Source of the DNA: CAZZCN01 sp964652975
GTDB lineage: Bacteria > Bacillota > Clostridia > Saccharofermentanales > UBA5734
DNA length: 5,440 nucleotides
Direction: 5' to 3'
Assembly: GCA_964652975.1 (NCBI GenBank)
Contig: CAZZCN010000143.1
Span: forward strand, 1-5,440
Below, in pieces: positions 1 to 5,402 of this stretch; positions within the stretch are counted from its first letter, which is position 1; every line of letters starts with the position of its first letter. The notes beneath the pieces were generated by a model. It made no database searches, had not been told where the DNA came from, and worked only from the letters and a program-made list of their open reading frames with translations. A program made the translations under genes and the position numbers.

Positions 1-399
1 CAGGCAATACCCTGCATGGCAGCACATCAGTTCTCCGCATTTTGGACAACTCCACTTCTGCTTCTCTTTCGCCATGAATTCATTTATCCCATTTTCTTTT
101 ATACTCTTCAAATTCTCGATCATGCTCATACCATATTTTGTTCTATAACGCTTATCGAGCGCTTTCAGCCTTTTGCACGGGAATGAGCCACACTCGTAGC
201 AATACCTCACTGCACCATCCCTCATAAGCTCGCACGAGTTCGCCATGAAAAGGCAGTTTTTGCCTCGAGGTATGCAGCCTGGGCAGTATTTCCTATGAAA
301 TCCATGCCTGTTCAAGTCATTTTTCTTGAATTGATATGATATGCAAAGGCTGCAGTTCATTCCGCAAGGGGCAATCAAATTTTCATCTGTATTATCCAT
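1..399 (-). CDS. Cysteine-rich DUF3795-type protein (3' part outside window)
   Basis: Reading leftward from the ATG at 399-397, the frame is open for 133 codons up to the first base of the window, so the C-terminus is missing. The protein has 15 cysteines in these 133 residues, arranged as an N-terminal PCGMNCSLC cluster (C12, C16, C19), CPGC (C39, C42), C49, C56, CxxCxxxxC (C67, C70, C75), and a C-terminal WSCPKCG...CCH...C group (C118, C121, C126, C127, C132). This order, with the RYRTKYGMSMIENLKSI segment between the clusters, matches my recollection of the DUF3795 family, small soluble proteins of unknown function in anaerobes. The cysteines suggest zinc or an iron-sulfur cluster, but this is inference. 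The start has a strong AAAGGAGA ribosome binding site at 409-416 that overlaps the stop codon of the preceding gene (gap 15 bp), so it is the third gene of the sigma operon. Why it sits with a sigma/anti-sigma pair is unknown. Confidence 0.8.
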   Translation of the reverse strand, partial: MDNTDENLIAPCGMNCSLCISYQFKKNDLNRHGFHRKYCPGCIPRGKNCLFMANSCELMRDGAVRYCYECGSFPCKRLKALDKRYRTKYGMSMIENLKSIKENGINEFMAKEKQKWSCPKCGELMCCHAGYCL

Positions 400-414
400 A
401 CAAATTTATCTCCT

Positions 415-1326
415 TTATTTAATTACGATTTTCTTGGCAGTGCCTTGTGGTGGATAGCTTTCGCGAATTTCGCCTGTGATAGTTATGGTCATTTCTCCTT
501 TTACATCGTCAATCCCAGCTTTTGTGCCATCAGCAAAAACTATCTCCGTATCTTTTGTAATCGCCAGACTTATTACGTCAAAATTCTTAAATGTCGGGCA
601 GGATACCAAAATCATGTTTTCCATCCGCTGGGTCAAAGTGGCATTGAATGTATTGGGATCTTCGTTGTCTTGTTTGGCATCTACAAGTGTTTTTATGTAC
701 TCAGCGCCGGAGAGTATGCATTTGTCGTTTTCATCAGCGAATGAAAGATAAAATATCTTGTCACCGTCCACTGCATATTGGAGCACATGCAACCCGCTTC
801 CTACATCTTTTGTTGGACCCAAGGACTTGACTATTTCGTCAAAGGTCATTCCAACTTTTATAGCAAGAATTTGAGCGCTGGTTATTTTGCCGGTACCGAC
901 TAGTCCATTGTATTCAACTATGGATTCATAAATGGCTTTTGCATCCTGTGGAATTTCTTCTATTCCCATTTCAACAGCCCGGTTATTAAGTACATCTTTT
1001 GTTGTCTCGTATTCAAATGAGTCTGTTTTAATATCATTGTAGACTTTTTTTGCCTCTTGTCTGGCTAGTTTATCTGCTTCTATCCCGATTTTGCCAAGAA
1101 AACTCTCCGCCTGGTTATACTGGTAGATGTCTATTGCTGCAAATGCACTTATTGATATGGCAATAACAATGCCAACGGATACTCCCGCTAAAACAAGTTT
1201 TTTTCTCATAAAATTACCTTCCTTCCTTTCAGCGTTGTTTACGCTGTTGTGTACGTTTTTTCGTATATCTTCTTTTTTGAAAATGTTTGCTTCTATTATC
1301 TTTTTAAAAAGGTTTTTTTCATTCAT
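415..1326 (-). CDS. Single-pass membrane protein, probable anti-sigma factor with BLIP-like and YobA-like outer domains
   Basis: This 303-residue protein probably holds the ECF sigma factor at the membrane and responds to an envelope signal; that role is inferred from position and topology. It has a basic cytoplasmic tail (residues 1-39), one transmembrane helix (about 44-65, LVLAGVSVGIVIAISISAFA), and an outer region. Around 147-200 the segment AIKVGMTFDEIVKSLGPTKDVGSG followed by a Tyr/Phe-rich strand pattern resembles BLIP/SmpA-type domains. The C-terminus (about 235-303), ending in GEIRESYPPQ and KKIVIK, resembles the YobA/DUF3221 family. No zinc anti-sigma motif (HxxxCxxC) is visible in the short tail. 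The ATG at 1326-1324 is preferred: it overlaps the sigma stop as ATGAATGA and has AAGGA plus GGTGAG upstream. A GTG nine bases earlier (1335) sits too close to AAGGA. A second very strong ribosome binding site lies inside the gene before Met40 (1209-1207), where MRKKLVLAG begins a signal-peptide-like sequence ending AFA. The true product could therefore also be a 264-residue secreted or anchored form. Confidence 0.75.
   Translation of the reverse strand: MNEKNLFKKIIEANIFKKEDIRKNVHNSVNNAERKEGNFMRKKLVLAGVSVGIVIAISISAFAAIDIYQYNQAESFLGKIGIEADKLARQEAKKVYNDIKTDSFEYETTKDVLNNRAVEMGIEEIPQDAKAIYESIVEYNGLVGTGKITSAQILAIKVGMTFDEIVKSLGPTKDVGSGLHVLQYAVDGDKIFYLSFADENDKCILSGAEYIKTLVDAKQDNEDPNTFNATLTQRMENMILVSCPTFKNFDVISLAITKDTEIVFADGTKAGIDDVKGEMTITITGEIRESYPPQGTAKKIVIK
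1207..1222 (-). promoter_or_regulatory. Internal ribosome binding site and alternative start in the anti-sigma gene
   Basis: On the minus strand GGAAGG (1222-1217, part of a purine run GAAAGGAAGGAAGG) lies 7 bases before an in-frame ATG (1209-1207). This is a better-looking ribosome binding site than the one at the gene's first start. A 6-bp hairpin, CAGCGT-AAACA-ACGCTG (1246-1230), sits directly upstream. Translation from here would give a protein that begins MRKKLVLAG and lacks the cytoplasmic tail. The purine run could be chance coding of AERKEG, so its use is not proven. Confidence 0.45.
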
Positions 1327-1879
1327 GGAACTCACCGTCCTTTCTATATAGTTCTCTGATTTCCTTTACGGTTCTGTATAATTTGTTTTTGACATTTGAT
1401 TGACTCATTGAAAGCTCTGCAGCTATCTGGTCAATTGTCAAATCCATCTCATAATACAAGTAAAATATTTTCTGTATATCATCCGGTTTTCGTGCAATGT
1501 ATGCCGTTATGTCTTCAATTAATGCATTATTGATAATCTCATCCTCGACGATGTCGTTGGACAGCTCAAAATCCACTGGACTTATTTCCTGCCCGCCCTC
1601 TGTTTTTACAAATAACGGGATAAGGCTTTTGAACTTTTCCATCAAAGTATAATGGCGATAGATTTTAGACTTTGCGAGTTTCATAATGAACGCATCAGTA
1701 TTTTGAATGTAGTCCATTCCTTTCCTGGTTAATACAGAATAAAATTCGATGTAAATATCCTGGACTATATCCGATACCTCGCTTACATTACCGCATTTTG
1801 AAATAACATACCGCAATACCTTTCTGTATGTATTGTCATAGATTTCGTCAAAATAAGTAGTTATCTCCAAAGCATCCAC
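1319..1879 (-). CDS. ECF-type RNA polymerase sigma factor (sigma-70 family)
   Basis: This 186-residue protein has the size and layout of a group 4 (ECF) sigma factor, which binds core RNA polymerase and directs it to a small regulon. Region 2 spans about residues 8-80, with the core-binding segment EVSDIVQDIYIEFY at 34-47. Region 4 spans about 115-178, with a helix-turn-helix in LTIDQIAAELSMSQSNVKNKLYRTV (147-171) that should read the -35 element. The linker between them is acidic and not conserved. No alternative C-terminal domain is present. I chose the GTG at 1879-1877 because GAAGGCGGTGG precedes it at suitable spacing and region 2 starts just after it. A TTG at 1921 would add 14 residues with no sign of a domain and no good ribosome binding site. 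It is the first gene of the operon, overlapping the membrane protein by 8 bp, which suggests translational coupling and balanced amounts of the two partners. Confidence 0.87.
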   Translation of the reverse strand: MDALEITTYFDEIYDNTYRKVLRYVISKCGNVSEVSDIVQDIYIEFYSVLTRKGMDYIQNTDAFIMKLAKSKIYRHYTLMEKFKSLIPLFVKTEGGQEISPVDFELSNDIVEDEIINNALIEDITAYIARKPDDIQKIFYLYYEMDLTIDQIAAELSMSQSNVKNKLYRTVKEIRELYRKDGEFHE

Positions 1880-1959
1880 ATTACCACCGCCTTCACAATA
1901 TAAGTGTGTTAGTAAAAACAAAAAGTTTCATAGAGTTGTAAAAATGTCTGTTGCGATTA

Positions 1960-1973
1960 TTTTACCAGTAAAA
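1960..1973. repeat. Palindrome TTTTAC-ca-GTAAAA
   Basis: Perfect 6-bp arms with a 2-base centre, and a partly matching extension (GATTA on the left, ATC on the right). It lies about 30 bases downstream of the candidate sigma-operon -10, in the leader DNA. It has the size of a dimeric repressor site, but no binding protein is known. Confidence 0.4.
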
Positions 1974-1992
1974 ATCTTTCATGTCAGTTTTT

Positions 1993-2008
1993 ATTACTTG
2001 TTAGTAAT
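1993..2008. repeat. Palindrome ATTACT-tgtt-AGTAAT
   Basis: Perfect 6-bp arms (1993-1998 and 2003-2008) flank a 4-base spacer. It covers the -10 region of the candidate leftward promoter, so it could be an operator. Short AT-rich palindromes also occur by chance. Confidence 0.4.
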
Positions 2009-2029
2009 ATGTGAGATTGTACTTGTCAA
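2001..2029 (-). promoter_or_regulatory. Candidate sigma-A promoter for the sigma operon
   Basis: On the minus strand a perfect -35 TTGACA (2029-2024) is followed after 17 bases by TACTAA (2006-2001), which matches the -10 consensus at only three of six positions. The perfect -35 and spacing are in favour; the weak -10 is against. A 6-bp palindrome (1993-2008) covers this -10, as an operator might. The leader to the GTG start would be about 115 bases. Confidence 0.35.
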
Positions 2030-2200
2030 CTTTTCACTATTGCATTAATTACATAATAGGGTAAAATTATAAGGTATAAAGACATTTGTTTTTGTAAAAA
2101 TACATATATTGCTTTTACCCGCTCAGCCGTGACTTTTTTGTTTTAATATTGTTTTGAAATTACCTTCTAAATATTTTGATTTGATTTTATATGACATATC

Positions 2201-2296
2201 AGGAGGAAACGCTTCTTATCAACATAAGAGAAGCGCAATGACATTTCTTGTTAAACTAATGAAATGTAACTCCTTTTATAATGCAAGGAGGATGTT
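2201..2296 (+). promoter_or_regulatory. Structured leader of the WYL regulator gene with sequestered ribosome binding site
   Basis: Three inverted repeats follow each other. Hairpin 1 pairs CGCTTC+TTAT (2210-2219) with ATAA+GAAGCG (2224-2235, two-base bulge). Hairpin 2 pairs ACATTTC (2241-2247) with GAAATGT (2261-2267) exactly. Hairpin 3 pairs CTCCTT (2270-2275) with AAGGAG (2285-2290), which is the core of the WYL gene's ribosome binding site. An earlier AGGAGG (2201-2206) could pair with the same CTCCTT and free the second site. A 20-codon ORF (ATG 2238-2240, stop TGA 2298-2300) overlaps the WYL start. The pairings are seen in the sequence; control of translation is inference. Confidence 0.4.
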
Positions 2297-3307
2297 ATGA
2301 TAAAAACTCACAAGAAGACCTTGATTTTGCTGATTTTGAAGATTTTGCAGGAAAACACAGACTGCAACCCTGCCCACCAGTTGAGACAAAAGGATATTAT
2401 TAAACTGCTCAAGGACCGGTACGACATGGATGCCGATCGCAAGGCGGTCAAACGCAACCTTGACAATCTAGTCGACTGCGGTTATCAAATAAGGCACGAC
2501 AAGGGCTGGTATATGGAGCATGATTTCAAGGACAGCGAGTTGAGGCTTTTGATCGACAGTTTGCTTTTTTCCAAGACCATCCCCTCCGACCAGCGCAGGG
2601 AGTTGATTGGCAAAATTGAGCTTTTATCCAACAATTATTTCAGGGCGAAGGTCAAGCATATCTGCAATTTGCCGGTAACACAGCCGCCGAACAGTCAGAT
2701 TTTTACGACGATTGATGTGCTCGACGATGCAATCAGCAAGGGGCTTCAAGTTGAATTTTCATACTGCAGTTACAATACGCAAATGCAAATGCAGCCAAAG
2801 ATAGACCCCGCTACCGGCAAAAACAAAATTTATACGATGAACCCGTACCAAATTGTCGCTTCCAACAGCCGCTACTACCTTATCTGCAACGTTGACAAAT
2901 ACGATGCAGTTGCACATTACAGGCTTGACCGTATCACTGATATCAAGCTGCTGGATTCTCCCGTTAAAAACATCAAGAAGGTCAAAGGTCTCGAAAACGG
3001 CATAAATCTGCCGACGCATATGGCGGAACATATTTATATGTTTTCGGGCGACAGCGTCCGGGTGAAATTCAGATCGAATAAAAGCATTGTTGGTGAGATA
3101 ATCGACTGGTTTGGATGCGATGTAAAGTTTTCAAACGAGACCGCAGATACCGTTGACGTTCTGGTAAGGGTGAATGAACAGGCGATGCGTTACTGGGCGT
3201 TGCAGTTTGGGATTCACGTAGAGATTCTAGAACCGGCTTCTTTTCGCGAGATTGTGCGTGCGGACGTGGCTGCGATGAATACGAAGTATGAGAAACCGGT
3301 TGATTGA
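2297..3307 (+). CDS. WYL-domain transcriptional regulator (winged HTH + WYL + WCX)
   Basis: This 336-residue soluble protein is a DNA-binding regulator of the YafY/WYL type, whose WYL module senses a ligand, often a nucleotide or nucleic acid. Residues about 8-75 form the winged helix-turn-helix, with recognition helix DADRKAVKRNLDNLVDCGY and wing IRHDKGWYM. Residues about 136-222 form the WYL domain: VEFSYCSY, then KIYTMNPYQIVASNSRYYLI, then AHYRLDRITDIKLL. The namesake Trp is replaced by Tyr (RYYL, 192-195), while the PYQIV strand and the YRLDRI arginines are kept. Residues about 250-330 match the C-terminal WCX extension that helps dimerise. The ATG at 2297 has AAGGAGG (2285-2291) five bases upstream. 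It is a lone gene, with no adjacent defence, CRISPR or metabolic genes that would reveal its target. Its leader can fold so that the ribosome binding site is paired, hinting at translational control. Confidence 0.88.
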   Translation: MIKTHKKTLILLILKILQENTDCNPAHQLRQKDIIKLLKDRYDMDADRKAVKRNLDNLVDCGYQIRHDKGWYMEHDFKDSELRLLIDSLLFSKTIPSDQRRELIGKIELLSNNYFRAKVKHICNLPVTQPPNSQIFTTIDVLDDAISKGLQVEFSYCSYNTQMQMQPKIDPATGKNKIYTMNPYQIVASNSRYYLICNVDKYDAVAHYRLDRITDIKLLDSPVKNIKKVKGLENGINLPTHMAEHIYMFSGDSVRVKFRSNKSIVGEIIDWFGCDVKFSNETADTVDVLVRVNEQAMRYWALQFGIHVEILEPASFREIVRADVAAMNTKYEKPVD

Positions 3308-3316
3308 TTTACACTC

Positions 3317-3367
3317 ACTTACCTACATACAGACAAGCACATAGAGGATACTTGTCTGTATATAAGT
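3317..3367. terminator. Convergent-gene stem-loop, possible bidirectional terminator
   Basis: ATACAGACAAG (3327-3337) and CTTGTCTGTAT (3351-3361) form a perfect 11-bp stem with a 13-base loop, and an outer ACTTA/TAAGT pair (3317-3321, 3363-3367) extends it. It lies 10-60 bases after the WYL stop and before the end of the convergent lipoprotein gene, as a shared terminator would. There is no T-run on either strand, so it is not a canonical intrinsic terminator and may act by another route or be a protein-binding site. Confidence 0.45.
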
Positions 3368-3438
3368 AAACTGGACCTTCTAAGATTGGTTAATTCATTT
3401 CAATACATATATTACGATAGATAATAATTCTGCTTCTA

Positions 3439-5319
3439 TTATGGCTTCGCGAATTTAACAACTGAGAAATCTGAATAAACTTTCGTTGAACCGATAAAAA
3501 TGTATGATCTTACTTTATAGTAATAAGTTGTACCTGTAACTAGACCTGTGTTTACATATGCAATTTGTGTCTGGGTTTTTATCAAGGTAAAAGTTCCCGT
3601 AGAAGATGTTGACCGATAAATCTCGTATCCACCCACCGCGGTTATTGCGTTCCAGCCAATTATGATGCTTGTTGCATTATTCCTTACTACTGAGAATGTG
3701 GAAATTGTTATAGGAACCACTTGTTTTCCTACAGCTGCACAAGTTGAACCGTACAATTTGGTAGTTCCCACAAGTCTGTATGCATTCACCTTGTAATGAT
3801 AGTATGTTCCTATTGCTAAACTGCTATTTATATAAGTGTTCGTAGTAATAGTTGCTAATAAAGAATACGATCCAAATGCACTCGTTGCCCTGAAAACAGA
3901 ATACCCATTTGCTCCGTTTACCGCAGCCCACGAAAGCCTGATACTGCTGTTGGAAGGTGATGATGCTACAACTGCTGTTGGTATCGGTGGTACTACCCTG
4001 GCACCTATTGCTGCGGAATTGCTTCCAAAGATCTTGACCGTTCCTAGAAGTCTGTATGCGCTTACCTTGTAGTAGAAAGTTGCACCTGGGGCAAGTGATG
4101 TTGCATTGTGCGTGTTTACAGTAACATTTGCAATTTGGAGGTAATTTCCTGATAAGGTCGTTGCCCTAAATACGTAATATCCAGAGGCTCCTGGAACCGC
4201 TGTCCATGAAAGCCTCGTGCTTGTGTATGATGATGCAGAAGATATCAACCCTGTCGGGGTCGACGGGACTGTTTTGGCGGATGCTATGCTTGAATAATTG
4301 TTGTAAATTTTTACTGTCCCGATAAGTGAATACGCCCTTAGCTTGTAAAAAAATGTAAAGCCTGTACCTAAAGCTGAATTTGTATAGGTTGGTGCCGTTG
4401 TCGCAACCATTGTTGCTAGAATACTATATGGGCCTGTAACACTTGATGCGCGGTAGATTTCGTAATAGCGTGCTCCTGTTGTAGCAGTCCATGTCAATGT
4501 AAGGCTGTTATAACTTGCAGATTTAACTACGAGTCCAGTTACATACGATGCAATCCATTTAGCATAAAGCGTTGTATTTGTTATAACCTTGCCGGAAGCA
4601 AAAAGCCATGGAGTATTGTAAGTTGTATTAACAAACCATCCTGCAAAAATATACCCTGTTTTTGTGGGATTGACGGGTGCTGTTACTGTACTGTTGAAGT
4701 TCACTGTCTTAGATGCAACAGCCGATCCACTCATGCTGTTAAAGAATACTGTATAGGTTTTAATAGTCCACTTGGCATATAGCGTAGTATTGGTAGTTAC
4801 TTTGTCGGTTGCAAAATTCCAAAGTTTTATGGCTGCAGCCTCTTTGTACCAGCCTCCAAAACTAAAACCTACTCTTGTTGGGGAGGCCGGTGATGTTATT
4901 TTTGTGTTATAGTTTGCCATTTTGTTCGCGACAGCGCTTCCTCCCTGACTATTGAAACTGACAGTATATTGGGTCACTGTGGTTCCTGTTGATGATGGCG
5001 CTGTGGTTGCTGTAGGCAATGGCACGGTTGAAGTCGATTGTGATGATGTCGCTTTTGTTGGCGTTGCTTGTGATGACGTCGATTCTGATGGTCCTTCTTC
5101 TGATGACGTCGAATCTGTTGGTGTCGAATCTGTTGGTGTCGATTCTGATTGCGACGAATCTGTTGGTGTCGATTCTGTTGGTGTTAGTGTATTTTGCGCG
5201 ATTGAGTTGCTTTTCGATGAAGTTGAAGATGTAGAATTAGAATTTCTACAACTCACTATTAAATTTAATAACATACAAAAGGCAATAAACAAAGATAAAA
5301 CTTTAAATAATTTTTTCAT
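3439..5319 (-). CDS. Surface lipoprotein with two Flg_new (Listeria-Bacteroides) repeats and four FN3 domains
   Basis: This 626-residue protein is exported and probably lipid-anchored on the cell surface, acting as an adhesive or spacer protein; no catalytic domain is visible. A signal peptide with lipobox IVSC puts the lipidated cysteine at 24. Residues 25-115 are a Ser/Thr/Pro-rich stalk with STPTD repeats. Two Flg_new/InlB B-type repeats follow at about 117-184 and 188-255, each with YTVxFNS, GWY or GWF, and ending LYAKW. Four fibronectin type III domains then run at about 259-350, 353-443, 446-535 and 537-626, each with a LxW or IIxGW strand, a YxxYR or YxVFRA strand and a YYKVxAYxxxGTxKxY strand. 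Domains 2 and 3 are nearly in register at DNA level (AAGTCTGTATGC at 3772 and 4048, 276 bp apart), pointing to duplication. The ATG at 5319-5317 has GGAGG 7 bases upstream and a good promoter. Confidence 0.88.
   Translation of the reverse strand: MKKLFKVLSLFIAFCMLLNLIVSCRNSNSTSSTSSKSNSIAQNTLTPTESTPTDSSQSESTPTDSTPTDSTSSEEGPSESTSSQATPTKATSSQSTSTVPLPTATTAPSSTGTTVTQYTVSFNSQGGSAVANKMANYNTKITSPASPTRVGFSFGGWYKEAAAIKLWNFATDKVTTNTTLYAKWTIKTYTVFFNSMSGSAVASKTVNFNSTVTAPVNPTKTGYIFAGWFVNTTYNTPWLFASGKVITNTTLYAKWIASYVTGLVVKSASYNSLTLTWTATTGARYYEIYRASSVTGPYSILATMVATTAPTYTNSALGTGFTFFYKLRAYSLIGTVKIYNNYSSIASAKTVPSTPTGLISSASSYTSTRLSWTAVPGASGYYVFRATTLSGNYLQIANVTVNTHNATSLAPGATFYYKVSAYRLLGTVKIFGSNSAAIGARVVPPIPTAVVASSPSNSSIRLSWAAVNGANGYSVFRATSAFGSYSLLATITTNTYINSSLAIGTYYHYKVNAYRLVGTTKLYGSTCAAVGKQVVPITISTFSVVRNNATSIIIGWNAITAVGGYEIYRSTSSTGTFTLIKTQTQIAYVNTGLVTGTTYYYKVRSYIFIGSTKVYSDFSVVKFAKP
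5108..5182 (-). repeat. Five 15-bp tandem repeats coding for the STPTD-like stalk
   Basis: On the plus strand the unit GTCGAATCTGTTGGT occurs at 5108-5122 and 5123-5137, with variants at 5138-5152 (GTCGATTCTGATTGC), 5153-5167 and 5168-5182. Each unit is five codons, so gain or loss keeps the reading frame. More degenerate copies continue toward 5050. Such repeats are prone to length change, which would alter how far the adhesive domains stand from the membrane. Confidence 0.75.
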
Positions 5320-5356
5320 TTGAAAACCTCCATTAAATTAATTCGTAGTTATGTAA

Positions 5357-5369
5357 TTATTCTGAATAA
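5357..5369. repeat. Palindrome TTATTC-t-GAATAA at the lipoprotein start site
   Basis: Perfect 6-bp arms with a one-base centre lie just downstream of the -10 and cover the predicted transcription start. This is a typical place for a repressor operator. It is AT-rich and short, so chance is possible. Confidence 0.4.
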
Positions 5370-5373
5370 CTTG

Positions 5374-5402
5374 ATTATATATTATGTATGCTCTGATTAC
5401 AA
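5374..5402 (-). promoter_or_regulatory. Sigma-A promoter of the lipoprotein gene
   Basis: On the minus strand TTGTAA (5402-5397) is followed after exactly 17 bases by a perfect TATAAT (5379-5374). Transcription would start near 5367, giving a leader of about 48 bases before the ATG, with GGAGG at 5331-5327. Confidence 0.6.

Larger units (their letters stand above)
1880..2296. other. Divergent intergenic region with regulatory sequences
   Basis: This 417-bp AT-rich stretch between the leftward sigma operon and the rightward WYL gene has no convincing conserved protein-coding gene. The half near the sigma gene holds a TTGACA promoter-like element and two perfect short palindromes. The half near the WYL gene holds an AGGAGG, three successive hairpins and a 20-codon ORF. 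The middle (about 2040-2150) has AT-rich, -10-like words (for example TATAAT on the minus strand at 2071-2066) but no well-spaced -35 partner. I could not place a confident promoter for the WYL gene; TTGTTT (2149-2154) with TATTTT (2172-2177) at 17-bp spacing is the best weak candidate. Confidence 0.6.

Noticed and set aside
458..476. GCGAA-t-TTCGC palindrome near the end of the anti-sigma gene
   Set aside because: It is inside coding sequence (GEIRES region), short, and has no T-run or positional support as a regulatory site.
445..830. Several plus-strand reading frames opposite the anti-sigma gene
   Set aside because: They lie wholly inside a convincing minus-strand gene, lack ribosome binding sites and show no recognisable domain.
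1944..2048. 34-codon plus-strand ORF coding a hydrophobic peptide upstream of the sigma gene
   Set aside because: No good ribosome binding site, it runs through the candidate leftward promoter, and hydrophobic reading of AT-rich DNA is common by chance.
2277..2282. Perfect TATAAT just before the WYL ribosome binding site
   Set aside because: A start site from it would fall inside the ribosome binding site, and the nearest TTG-type -35 (TTGTTA at 2248) is 23 bases away; it is the loop of hairpin 3.
2759..3031. Minus-strand 90-residue reading frame inside the WYL gene
   Set aside because: It is a shadow of the WYL domain coding sequence and has no family resemblance.
4952..5323. Plus-strand Asp/Val-rich reading frame opposite the lipoprotein stalk
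   Set aside because: It is the antisense of the 15-bp tandem repeats; composition follows the repeats, there is no ribosome binding site, and the minus-strand lipoprotein is clearly real.
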